DNA of 64,000 nt, taken from Delphinus delphis (Eukaryota > Chordata > Mammalia > Artiodactyla > Delphinidae). Location: contig NC_082686.1 in NCBI RefSeq assembly GCF_949987515.2, positions 45,485,559 through 45,549,558 on the forward strand, in the 5' to 3' direction. The translations under genes were made by a program, and so were the position numbers. Positions 11,706 through 23,400 of the stretch are shown piece by piece. The notes beneath the pieces were generated by a model. The model was not told the DNA's origin. It saw only the letters and a list, made by a program, of their open reading frames with translations, and did no database searches. How positions within the stretch are numbered: position 1 is the first letter of the stretch; each line of letters begins with the position of its first letter.

Positions 11706-12586
11706 TTATAGGAAAAGAGGATAACGTTTTTACATCTCCAGATAGATTTTCTCTGGACTTATCAGACTTCATCAATGGAGTATATTAAAATTCCAAAAAG
11801 AATTTGTAGCAGAGCACAGCCTGTTATTTTATGTTCTGCTAAGCAAATACAAGGATGTAGAAAATGAGTATGCCCTCATTCATGGGAATAAGCAAACACA
11901 TAATCTGTATATTCCCCCAACTTTCTCCTACAATGCTCGGTCACTTGAAGAACACTACTTGAAAAAAGAAAGTAGTAACTACAACAAAATAAAGAAATGA
12001 GGAAACTATGGCAGCAACATAGTTTCACATTTACGTCCTCAAGCATTTTTGTAGTTTGAATTTTTCCAGTGTTGGCAAATGTATGCTTTGCTTCTTTTCC
12101 TTGTTATGGCCGACATTACTAACCATCACAGCACTCCTTCTCACTGAGCCCACATGCTGCCTCTGTATCTTTTTAAGACCACATTTTGATAACTACTGGC
12201 AATGAATTGTAGTTGGCGTGTGATATGAAATCTATTTCTGTCCCTGTATTATTTACCCACATAAAATAGGCTTTCCTGACGTTCAGTGATCTGTTACTCT
12301 GACTATAGTGACCATGTGCTAAGAACTCTACTCAGAATGTAGGAAATACTTAAACAGTATTATTCCTACCCTGTATCTATCCTTCCTAATGTTTAAACAC
12401 ATCTATAATTTTTAAATTTGCTTTGAATATCACTCCTTCATACTTTTTACCAATTATCAGGCTTATTATGAGAATTAAATAATCATGTCAATAAAAAACC
12501 TGAAGACTTACTGAAAATAAGAGGCTGACAAAAAATAACTCACGCTCCCAATTTAGCACTGAGGAGCGTCAGATTGTTTGGAACAA
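11706..12586. other. EPHA6 intron, no gene seen
   Basis: AT-rich intronic DNA without recognised features. Confidence 0.5.
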
Positions 12587-12598
12587 AGAGATATTGCC

Positions 12599-12802
12599 GG
12601 GCTCCCCTGGTGGCGCAGTGGTTGAGAGTCCGCCTGATGATGCAGGGGACACGGGTTCGTGCCCCGGTCTGGGAAGATCCCACATGCGCGCTCGGCCCAT
12701 GAGCCATGGCCGCTGAGCCTGCGCGTCCGGAGCCTGTGTTCCTCAATGGGAGAGGCCACAACAGTGAGAGGCCCGCGTACAGGAAAAAAAAAAAAGAGAG
12801 AG
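12599..12802 (+). mobile_element. Young cetacean-type CHR SINE with 12-bp target duplication
   Basis: The CpG-bearing head GGGCTCCCCTGGTGGCGCAG, A box TGGCGCAGTGG, B-box region GGGTTCGTGCCC and CATGGCCGCTGAGCCTGCGC lead to GAGGCCCGCGTAC and a poly-A/AG tail. The perfect duplication AGAGATATTGCC at 12587-12598 and 12803-12814 and the preserved CpGs suggest a recent insertion. This is the strongest single clue to a toothed-whale genome. Confidence 0.92.
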
Positions 12803-12814
12803 AGAGATATTGCC

Positions 12815-13886
12815 CACAAGCATGAAATAGTCACAAGATTTATGGCATGGTTCTATGCCCTTAGAATTTTAGAACATCTTGTGCAAAATTTCACTTTAAA
12901 ATTTTAAAGGAATATCAAAATTGTTTCATTAACTTGTGTTCAATTTGACGATTAGGCCTAATTATAGGGAAGGCAATGTTTTATTTTTTAATCTGATTAG
13001 ATAAATGCTTCCTTCAAAGGTTAGGTAGGTAGTTTGTGTAGTAAATAGTGTGAAGTATAGCCCCTTAGTCATGAGATGAGAAACTCATGTAAAAACAGTG
13101 ATATTGAATAAGATAAATGTTGCTGTTGTGGTTCTAGGTCCCTTAACCCTGTGCTGCCTCACTCACCTGTAACTTCCTCTTCCTCCACTCTGAAACCTAT
13201 CAAGATAGATAAGCAAACATTTTTGCAATGTGAGGAATAAACTAAATCAACAGCATATTCATTAATAGGCTGACCGTTACAGCAATAAGCTCTTATTCTT
13301 CCATTTAATGAGTTAAATGAAAGTAGATTATTCATCATGAATCAACCATTATGTCGTGGACCAAACTTTTCTGTAGAGAATATTCAAATCTAAATTATCA
13401 CTTATTTAATGAATTCCTTTAATACTTTCAGCATTGTGGTAAGGCCTACAGAAAACAGAAAGATATATGAGATATGATTCCTGCCATCAGGGAGTTTTAA
13501 CTTACTCTTTAAAAACAAAATTCTTCTGTCTTATGGATTTTTCCCAAGGAAGTAATTCAACTGAAGCATAAAGATACATGTTCTATGATTATATAATCAT
13601 CTGTAATAAATTTAATAAGGTTGCTAGCAATTTAAGAGTCTGACTCAGGGAATTAACAAATTATTAAGCATCAACCTACAGAATACTATACACTCACTTG
13701 AATATTAGTTATGAAGACCACTGACATATAGAAAATATTCCTCAGTATGTGAAATAAAGGCAATACAGAATAGAATGGACCCTATCTGTACAGTTCTGCT
13801 AACCATATATAAATGTAAGAGCTAGGAAAAAGTTATGTTAGAGTGGTAAGGGGAGAAAAGCCTTTAAGCGTGTGATAGTTTCATAT
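12815..13886. other. EPHA6 intron, no gene seen
   Basis: No exon, RNA gene or clear transposon recognised. Confidence 0.5.
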
Positions 13887-13899
13887 TAAAACAAGATCC

Positions 13900-15013
13900 A
13901 TATGGTAATTCTATTTTTAGTTTTTTAAGGAACCTCCATACTGTTCTCCATAGTGGCTGTATCAATTTACATTCCCACCAACAGTACAGGAGTGTTCCCT
14001 TTTCTCCACACCCTCTCCAGCATTTATTGTTTCTAGATTTTTTGATGATGGCCATTCTGACCGGTGTGAGATGGTATCTCATTGTAGTTTTGATTTGCAT
14101 TTCTCTAATGATTAATGATGTTGAGCATCCTTTCATGTGTTTGTTGGCAATCTGTATATCTTCTTTGGAGAAATGTCTATCTAGGTCTTCTGCCCATTTT
14201 TGGATTGGGTTGTTTGTTTTTTTGTTATTGAGCTGCATGAGCTGCTTGTAAATTTTGGAGATGAATCCTTTGTCAGTTGCTTCATTTGCAAATATTTTCT
14301 CCCATTCTGAGGGTTGTCTTTTGGTCTTGTTGATGGTTTCCTTTGCTGTGCAAAAGCTTTGAAGTTTCATTAGGTCCCATTTGTTTATTTTTGTTTTTAT
14401 TTCCATTTCTCTAGGAGGTGGGTCAAAAAGGATCTTGCTGTGATTTATGTCATAGAGTGTTCTGCCTATGTTTTCCTCTAAGAGTTTGATAGTTTCTGGC
14501 CTTACATTTAGATCTTTAATCCATTTTGAGTTTATTTTTGTTTATGGTGTTAGGGAGTGACCTAATCTCATACTTTTACATGTACCTGTCCAGTTTTCCC
14601 AGCACCACTTATTGAAGAGGCTGTCCTTTCCTCCACTGTATATTCTTGCCTCCTTTGAGAATGGACTTGAGGATATGGGGAGGGGAAGAGTAAGCTGTGA
14701 CAAAGTGAGAGAGTGGCATGGACATATATACACTACCAAACGTAAAATAGATAGCTAGTGGGAAGCAGCCGCATAGCACAGGGAGATTAGCTTGGTGCTT
14801 TGTGACTACCTAGAGGGGTTGGATAGGGAGGGTGGGAGGGAGGGAGACACAAGAGGGAAGAGATATGGGAACATATGTATATGTATAATTGATTCACTTT
14901 GTTATAAAGCAGAAACTAACACACCACTGTAAAGCAATTATACTCCAATAAAGATGTTTAAAAAAAAGATCCAAAAATAAATAAATAAATAAATAAAAAT
15001 TAAAAAAATAAAA
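13900..15013. mobile_element. 5'-truncated, internally inverted (twin-primed) LINE-1
   Basis: The left part, 13900 to about 14660, is L1 on the minus strand and includes the C-terminal ORF2 region ([19 protein letters not shown] on the minus strand). The right part, about 14661-15013, is the L1 3' UTR on the plus strand (CACTTTGTTATAAAGCAGAA, AATTATACTCCAATAAAGAT) with an (AAAT)n/poly-A tail. The identical flanks TAAAACAAGATCC at 13887-13899 and 15014-15026 show that both halves arrived in one insertion, as expected from twin priming. Confidence 0.92.
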
Positions 15014-15026
15014 TAAAACAAGATCC

Positions 15027-17530
15027 TACCTAAGAATAGTGTTTCTCAAAGTATAACTTTTCTTGAATCATTTTTAATAGGTCTCTTACTTTTATATTTA
15101 CATGATGATTATAAAATATGGAAATCTTTTGAGGATAAAAACCTTCCTGCTTTTTAATGGCAGTTTTAATACCTACTGGTAACCTAAGAACTTTCTAAAT
15201 TAAAATACTAATACTATTATGAACTCAAAGCGCTCATCAGAATCAAGACTTCTTGGCTCTATCAGTGCTATTCATTTTCACATATTTAGATATATTGAGA
15301 GTATGTGTTTATTGCACCTTAAACTATACTATTACCTATTCTAGCTATACTGCAGCCCTTTTCCTAATCTTAATTGACCATAATTTATACCTGGAACAAT
15401 TTCCTAATTCTACTGCCTCCTCATTTTTCTGAGGAAGGTAGTAGACCTTTGACCTTCTGTTCTACAATATGTACTTTTTTCTGTGAGGTTTTGCTGTAAA
15501 GACATTTCTCAGGTGGGAAGCTCCCACTAGTCACCAAATAGCAGAAATTTCTACATGCTCAGCAAATAGCAGACTGAATTTATCATTGCACATGGTTGAT
15601 AAGAAAGGGCGCCTATTGTTTATTAAGTAATATTCCAGAGAATTCATGTGAGGGTGATGGCACCCAACCCTCAAAGCCAGAAAATAGCAGCATTTTTCAA
15701 CTTCATTATAAGGTGAAAGAAAAGTTATTGCACAGTGGCTGTGAACAATGAGGGAACGCTGACCTTCCTAAATCAACCGTCAGTGCGGTCGCATAAAGGC
15801 CAAAGTGTAACTAGGTTACTAAAGATGTATGGAGAGAAAGGGAATTATAGTATTGAAACATTCTAGGAGCAAATAGTGGATGCTTTTCAACAGAGAAATA
15901 GGCCATTTAAGTCATTTAGTATACAGAATGTCCTTCCATGACCTTTCTATACTAAGGACATAAAATTAGCAAATTACATTTTCACTCACCAATTATATGA
16001 ATTGTGAAATCTCAAGAGTTATTCTAGCATTATCTCAGGAGAGAGAAGTGGAAGTCATTTGACTATGTCTGTGCATCAAGAATGGCATAGGAGTATGAAG
16101 GGAAAGTCACCTAAACACATCCTTTTAGTTTGGTTCAGTTTCAACAGATTTCTCAGACAAGTAATTAAAAGACATGAGAGCCACAGTGTTTTGAAATAGG
16201 ACATTCAGCTTCCTAACGTATATTGTTTTATTTATGTTAATAAGGAATAAGGATACCCTGGGCATTTTGATATTTAAACTTGGTCAGTGAACTTACTACA
16301 GCATTATTTCCTGAAGTATGTTCTGTAGGAAACTGGTCAGATAATTTAGGAAAATAGCGCAGAAGCTAGTGAAGGCTCTAAAAAACGCCACAATTAAAAA
16401 CCCTGTTTAACTCTGTTTGCCATGGAGAACCTTATTGTTTTTATTGATATATGAACTTTTATTTATTTGATAATTCTTATTAATATAAACAACTCTAGGA
16501 AACTAAGAAATATAGCAACCGTTAAAGTGTTTATTTGTAGATGCCATGATAGCTTTTCAACCTTTAACATAACTAAACTTTGTTTAGGGTCAAATCATGA
16601 ATCATTCTGATATTAATTAGAATGAAATAGCCCATAATCAAATAGCATTGCAGTTTTTAGTACAGGAAAATAAAATGTGGCTTTACAGCCTCCAAAATAG
16701 GAAATATGGTAACAGAATTGAGTAGTGGTAAAAAGAACACAAGTCACTGTGAAGAGTAACCAAACTCCATATGGACTACAGTATAATCACAAGATACATG
16801 CATTTAGTTTATGCAACTTTCAATTATATAGAAAGAGCAATAATCCCTGGATTTCCCTGTCATCCTTCTTCACCCCCCTGTCCATCTTCAACTAGAATTC
16901 AGTTTAGAAAAGTAGAAGTCAATGTAGAATCAAAGAAAAACCAAAGAAATGAATTTTAGGTCTTTAGTAGGGACTTTGTCCTAAATAATTCCAAGGGGCA
17001 TCTTTCAGGGTCTTCAGGAGTCATACAGTGTACAACTTGTATCCCCATGTATTATGTACATCTCTGGCTTTTGTGCTCCTAAAGACCCGAGTCCTGGTGA
17101 TATACCTATATGTATCTATATCTATGTATTCACACATTCACTAACCTTTTCAAAATAATACCCTTATATTATTTTTATATTAAAACTACAAAAATATCTC
17201 TAACTGGAATGCCCTTGTGCATCAGATCTTAGGAACAGAAATACAAATTTCTGTATCACTTACTTTAAGATCCATCAATGACAGATTCCTTTTTCTTGTT
17301 AACCCAAGCTTGCATTGATTTTGCTCTAGTTTTGTGCTTTATTAATATCTGTGCTTTGGGCTGTATTACCCTATACTTGGATGTATGTAAATCTTATTCA
17401 TGCAGTTGAGCTCTATGACAGCAGAAATTACTTTTTAATAAATAATAAATTCTTGTTGAATGTTTGAGGACAGATAAATGGAGACTTGATCAATGAATTC
17501 ACCACAAAAAAAAGAAGGGGTTATCATAGC
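15027..17530. other. EPHA6 intron, no gene seen
   Basis: A 2.5-kb AT-rich intronic stretch without recognised exons or well-preserved repeats. Confidence 0.5.
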
Positions 17531-17544
17531 AAATGTGAAAAAGG

Positions 17545-17868
17545 GGACTTCCCTGGTGGCACAGTGGTTAAGAATCTGCCTGCCAATGCAGGGGACATGG
17601 GTTCGATACCTGGTCCAGGAAGATCCCACATGCTGCAAAGCAACTAAGCCTGTGCGCCACGACTACTGAGCCTGCGCTCTAGAGCTCTCTTGCTGCAATT
17701 ACTGAAGCCCGCCCACCTAGAGCCTGTGCTTCTCAACAAGAGAAGCCACCACAATGAGAAGCCCATGCACTGCAACGAAGAGCAGCCCCCGCTCGCCACA
17801 ACTAGAGAAAGCCTGCACGCAGCAATGAAGACCCAACAGAGCCAAAAATAAATAGAATTTTTTTTTTT
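17545..17868 (+). mobile_element. CHR-type SINE (long form) with 14-bp target duplication
   Basis: Head GGACTTCCCTGGTGGCACAG, B-box region GGGTTCGATACC, CACGACTACTGAGCC units and an AGCCAAAAATAAATAG tail. The identical flanks AAATGTGAAAAAGG at 17531-17544 and 17869-17882 define the insertion about 400 bp upstream of an EPHA6 SAM exon. Confidence 0.92.
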
Positions 17869-18286
17869 AAATGTGAAAAAGGCCAAAGGGCATAGATTCA
17901 GTGGCAGGTCAGAAAGCGTATGAGTGAATAGCCTGTGGCTAGTTACTTTCTTTGGGGGTATTCCTCAAATTTGAAAACAGAATTTCATGCAAGAGAAAAA
18001 AGTAAACAGAAGTTAGCAAGATGTGGGTTTTCTCAAGATACATCAAGTATAAGACCTAGTAGTGTCAAAAAGCAGGAAAAGACAAAAGAAACTGACAAGT
18101 GAAACTGACCAGGTATAAGTGGCTGATTTGAATATGATGGAAAAATTTTAAATCTCTAGTGTTCTATGGAGGATGAAAACATTTGATGTAAGAATACTGT
18201 AACATGTAAAAATAAAGTTGGGTATTTTTTGCTTTATCCGGCTTTTAAATGGTCTCCATGCTTGTTTGTTTGTTTTTTCCTCGTAG

Positions 18287-18436
18287 AATGCCAGACTCTC
18301 CTGGTGAAGTTCCCGAATATCCTTTGTTTGTGACGGTCGGTGACTGGCTAGATTCTATAAAGATGGGGCAATATAAGAATAACTTCATGGCAGCAGGGTT
18401 TACAACTTTTGACCTCATTTCAAGAATGAGCATTGA
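18287..18436 (+). CDS. EPHA6: EPHA6 coding exon: kinase-SAM linker and first half of the SAM domain
   Basis: This 150-nt exon lies between an acceptor ending CCTCGTAG (AG at 18285-18286) and a GTAAGT donor at 18437. Its first base completes the Val codon begun in the 6050-6243 exon. It then reads MPDSPGEVPEYPLFVTV, the EPHA6-type linker, and the start of the sterile alpha motif (GDWLDSIKMGQYKNNF, then FTTFDLISRMSI). The tyrosine in MGQY is at the site conserved in Eph SAM domains as a candidate phosphosite. The exon ends in phase 2 (GA|), completed as Asp by the next exon. The apparent ATG near its start is an internal codon, not an initiator. SAM domains of Eph receptors mediate clustering and bind SAM or SH2 partners on the cytoplasmic side. 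Confidence 0.95.
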
Positions 18437-19383
18437 GTAAGTGGTGCTATGTTTATTACTATATTTAGATGCTCCACTCAGGAGATTATAAATTCAAATA
18501 CTATATCAAGAACACCATGGTTAAACTACCTTCCCTAATACTAGGATGGTGTTTCCACATCTTTCCTCACCATTTCTGTCGATCATTCTAGTGAAAGTTG
18601 GACATTGCACTTTTAACTATTTTCCTTTGAAAGAATATATTTAATTCAAAAAACTATTTAAAATTTTAAATGCTTTCTAAAATGCATATTACTCTTGTTC
18701 ACATCATAGACTTTACATCAACATAGTTTTACCTTTGCAAATTAGTTTTGACTCATGTATACTAAATCAATTCCTATTACTTTCATCAAATGTAATAATT
18801 GTAATAATACAATATTATGTTATCTCAGAGCTTTTTCTCTATGTTACAATGGTCCAGCATTTTTCCACTTTCTCAAATGCTATCCTTTCATGGGTGCAGT
18901 GAAAATGCTCAACATGTGCTTAAAAGAAAGATACTAAAACTAGTAGGTGAAGCCATATTAAATTGCCATTGTTGTAAAATAGTAATGGTAATTTCATACT
19001 GTTCAACATAATATAATGGCATTTTTTCAGATTATTGAAAGACCATGACAATTAAAATGGAGTCCACATTATACTTTCTATCCTACATGCTATTTTGCTA
19101 ATACTGTTGAAAATTTATACAATTACATAAAACCCTTGGGCTTATGAAATATCTGAACATTACATCGGTACCTGAATTCTTTGTACCCTTAAATCTGAGG
19201 TTGACCTGACGCCTTCTCTGGCACCAGGGTAAAGAAAAAGGTAACAAACTCCTGTTGTTCATTTATATCTCTGCTTAAACTCTCATTTTACCAGGTATAC
19301 AATTTTTGGCAAATCTGACATGGGGCACATTTACCATATCTAAATGTTCATTTCCTCTCTGTCATACTTACCAGATCTAAATG

Positions 19384-19390
<7 letters not shown>
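18437..19390. other. EPHA6: Last EPHA6 intron
   Basis: The 1-kb intron between the two SAM exons has donor GTAAGTG at 18437. It holds no recognised element except the (TC)n microsatellite at its 3' end. Confidence 0.6.
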
Positions 19391-19432
<42 letters not shown>

Positions 19433-19438
19433 TCTCTC
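19391..19438. repeat. (TC)n microsatellite acting as polypyrimidine tract
   Basis: A run of TC dinucleotides with a single TATC interruption ends only 11 nt before the AG of the EPHA6 terminal exon. Confidence 0.95.
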
Positions 19439-19450
19439 AATCTCTCACAG

Positions 19451-19565
19451 TGATATTAGAAGAATTGGAGTCATACTCATTGGACACCAGAGACGAATAG
19501 TCAGCAGTATACAGACTTTACGTTTACACATGATGCACATACAGGAGAAGGGATTTCATGTATGA
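19451..19565 (+). CDS. EPHA6: EPHA6 terminal coding exon: second half of the SAM domain, C-terminus and stop
   Basis: The exon follows the acceptor CTCTCACAG (AG at 19449-19450). It completes the Asp codon, then reads DIRRIGVILIGHQRRIVSSI and continues to the C-terminus HIQEKGFHV, with TGA at 19563-19565. This matches the final SAM helices of EPHA6. GH(Q/K)(R/K)(R/K)I is the typical Eph SAM core. The C-terminal valine resembles the PDZ-ligand ends of several Eph receptors; PDZ binding is inferred, not shown. Unusually, the polypyrimidine tract of the acceptor is a long (CT)n microsatellite at 19391-19438. Translation reads without a break from the previous exon, so there is no sign of gene decay. 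Confidence 0.96.
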
Positions 19566-20493
19566 AAGTACTACAAGCACCTGTGTTTTGTGCCTCAGCA
19601 TTTCTAAAATGAAAGATATCCTCTCTACTACCCTCTCTTCTGATTCTCCAAACATCACTTCACAAACTGCAGTCTCCTGTCAGACTACGAGAACACACCC
19701 TTTGTTTATGCTTCCAACCTGGACTTAAAAATCACTCATCATAGCTCCTCTCTGAATAACCTGCAAATAAAACCCTGGCCCACTGCAGATTATCATTACA
19801 CAATGGTAAATAACTCAGCATGGATGTGTAACTTTGTATAATTGTATTTCGGAACTGTTCAAGGACTTAACCCAAAGGAATTTGGGGTTAATGATGTATT
19901 TAGAGTTTGATGGTAGATTAAAAAAAAAGAGTTGACCTTGCTTTCATGTTTTGTGATCGAGTAGCTTCCAAACTGACATGAATATTTATTTTTTAGATAA
20001 TTATATTCAACTCTGTGGGTCATATCGTTAACTCTATACTACAATACTTTACCTGTCGAAGCCTGATGTTGTTAGAATTATTTGCAGAAAAGACCAATGT
20101 TTCATGTAGTGAATTCTTGTCAAGTGTGACTGGGGTGAGAAGGAAGTTATCAGGGAGGGTGAGGGAGAAACATACTGTGCTTTTAAAACTTCTTAAGTCT
20201 TGGTTTGTCATTTTTTAAAATTAACTTTATAGTGTCCTACATATTTCGTAGTAGGTGGTAGTTTAGAGGCAGGCTTTCCCCTCTAATTTTTTACTAACTA
20301 TAGTATATTTCTCTACTGTGTTATGAAGATCACCCCTGGAAAGACCAAGAGTGATTCCATTGCTCTAAAGGCTATAAACAGAGTGAAGCATGGAATAATC
20401 CATGACTGTTTCCTTGGTTCATCTTCACAAGTTTGCAAGAGTAATTATCAAAGCATTAAGAAAATTATTCTCAGCAGAATTGCTTTGAATAAA
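19566..20493 (+). other. EPHA6: EPHA6 3' UTR (proximal part; end not determined)
   Basis: Sequence after the EPHA6 stop, non-coding in the gene frame. Canonical AATAAA hexamers in the proximal stretch lie at 19766-19771 and 20488-20493, and more occur farther downstream. Which one is used cannot be decided from sequence. The end given here is simply the second hexamer, not an observed cleavage site. Confidence 0.45.
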
Positions 20494-23400
20494 AGATCTA
20501 TGATTATAGCCTTAGATTAAACGTAACAAGATTTTAATTTAAACAGAATTTTATGATAGTTACATGGTGGCCCAAGAAAATAAACACATCGAACTGTCTA
20601 ATATTGGTACATTTTGCAAGTTTAAGAATTTTTATGTTTTGTTTGTAAAAATAAGTTACACGAACATGCTGAGCTGTTTTCCAAACCTTCCAAGAGACAA
20701 GTATGCCGCTGCGTACACCAAAGAGGGTATAAACGGATCTAGCACATGAGCGTATATGAATTGTGTGTAACCCGAGTCCTTGATACAGTAACATAAAAAT
20801 GTAAACACAGCTAAGGTGTGTTGTTGCCATAATCTTCTGGAGGCTGCAAAAACAGGCAAATATACTTTTCATTGAATTAAGCTGAGTCAGCTTATCAAAA
20901 CAGTAATGTCGTATGAACAAATTCAATTATAAAATCAGCTGTTCCCTGTGAAACTATAAAAATAACTGCTGTGCTAGGTGGAAGAGTAGTGAGAATGTCT
21001 TAAGAGAAAAAAAAGAGCAGGTTGTCTGAAGATGCTGATTTCATATAAAAATGAAGTTTTATTTGATCTCGCAGATAAAGGTACCCTACCCACATCCTCA
21101 AATTCCTACCTAAATTACATTTTTTGGTGATAGTAGTTTTCTTGCTATAAAAGGAGTCTTGATTTTTTTTTTCCTATTTTAAGATTTTTTGATTGTCCCA
21201 TTAGACTAGACCCTTCCACATATTTTCTTTTGTTGATTTATCTTCTGATTTTTGCCTCCCACAGCTAAAATTTTCTCATTTCAAAAGAAACAGAGAGAGC
21301 TAGAAGGAAGAGTCTTTAAAGTATTCCTTAAAGTACAATAAAAAAGAAAAAAGTGGGAAATCCATCACTTTTTAAGTAGGTGTGTCAGAAATAGCTAGCA
21401 ACATTTTCCAGCCATCACCTGCATGGTCATGCATCACTCACAGACTGTCTGCAGTTTGCTTGTTACATTTACACAAATCTGGATGCATTTAGAGGAAATA
21501 TAAAATTTCCATATTTACCTATCTTCAAATATATATTAAATAAGAACAGATGTAAAGCAGATTAAATTTATTAATCATATATATTTATTTTTATAATACA
21601 ACAAAAACATATTTAGAAAATAAGGAATAGAATAATTATGGTCTTCCATAGGACTCTGTCAGCAACATCTGTATACTTTGATGAAATAAATTCTATAAAG
21701 TATTTAAACTTCTATGGGATGGGCATTCAGTGCTTGCAAGATTTAAATTCTCTGTTAAGAATTTTTTTCTTCAAAAATCCAACGATCCTATTCTATATCT
21801 GGTTAATTCATAGTTTTTTTTCCTTCCCAGACATCTTTCTGTAGTATTATAAAACTGCCTTTTCACTTTGTCTCTTACCCCCAATCCTCTTTAAAATTTA
21901 CATTTATATTACATTTATATTTTTTGCTACTGTAAGCATGATAATCTTTAGTGTAAATTTGAACCTCATCATGGTCAGAACAAGGTATGCAAGATTAAAC
22001 AGAAACATTAAAAAATAAGTATATCTATTTCTTTACTGCCTACCAATCACGATTTGAAAATTTTACATGAAATAGTTTGAGATTTACTAGTGCACATATT
22101 CAGTAATTAAAGCTGTTTAATATTCATAACATAGAACGTAATGATAGAAAGAAAATGAGTAACTTCCATAAATCACAAGCCTCCAAAAATAATCTTTAAT
22201 AACTAAAATATGCATATATAGTCATGTACCTGCTTTATTTTAAATTTCCTAGTCTATACTACTGAGGGGCTTTTTAGATTTTGAAAATCAGACAGCTGAA
22301 GGAACCATTTTTTAAAATTTTCTACGTGGTCAGTTTCCAGCCTATAGTCAACTCATTATCTCATAGTATATATAAGACATAACTGGGAAAAAATGTAAAA
22401 ACAATGTACAATCAAGAAGAGAGATTAGGTATGTAAATCATTACACTAAAAAAGCCATCAGAAGTTGCAAAGCTCTTGGTTTAACAAAAATCAAGAATTA
22501 CAGCACTTTTGCACTGAGTTATAACTTGATAAATAAGTTCTGCATGCCATAATCAAGAAGGATTTCTTATTTCACTCTGTATTACTCTTTAAAATCTATC
22601 CAACTAAATACCTGAAAAAAAAAATTTTCCAGCCACAGCTTTAAGGCCCAACTCAGCCCATGCATGGAAAACAAATCCAAATTTAATCCTTGAAAAGCAG
22701 TCTTTAAAGGAGGTCTTCGGAAGACGTGGTGAAGAATGAATTACATTACCTATCCCCAACCACAATTTTCTTAAAAAGCCATTTTTATGTCTTTCCCTCC
22801 AAATTTCTACTCTGTAAAGCAGTCAGTTAAATCTCTTATCTCAAAATGTTCACTAATACTAGGTATTTTGGGTCCTACCACATAAATGGGAGCATTTACA
22901 CATACAGAGGGTATGAATTCTGGCTTTTCATTAACTGGAAATTAAGTGCTTTGGAAAGTAATTTCAAAATGGATGAAGATGATCCTTTCCTACTGCTTTA
23001 GCTAGGGAAATGTGTTATTAATTTAAAAGAAATAAATATTTTATGAATCAAAAACTGTTATCAACTCACAGTTGTCGTACATGTCTTTATATAACAAAGA
23101 GATTAGAAGAAGATATAATCACTTCTTTTAGTATCATCAACTTAACTTTTCCAAGTTCAAATTCCATTAAGTATCAAAGACTTATATTAACTTTCGATCC
23201 AAAAATATTTTAGTGCTTTTTATATGAAGACTCCAAAAGGTAGAGGAGCACACTGTGTCAAATTGATGGTATTCTTCCATTAGAGCACTGGGCACTGAAG
23301 TCATCCAGCTTTTGGTTTTTATGATCAACATTTTCAACAGATTTTCAATTTTTTATAATAATGTTCAATAAAGGTAGTGTAAACTTTAGTTCATTTTAAC

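Noticed and set aside
12599..12680. tRNA-like A and B boxes
   Set aside because: They belong to a tRNA-Glu-derived SINE with poly-A tail and target duplication, not a functional tRNA gene with cloverleaf.
19391..19438. Possible CRISPR-like or tandem array
   Set aside because: A simple dinucleotide repeat without spacers, in a vertebrate intron.
20534..20926. 130-codon minus-strand ORF in the intergenic block
   Set aside because: No recognisable domain, no promoter or splice support, and composition like random AT-rich DNA.
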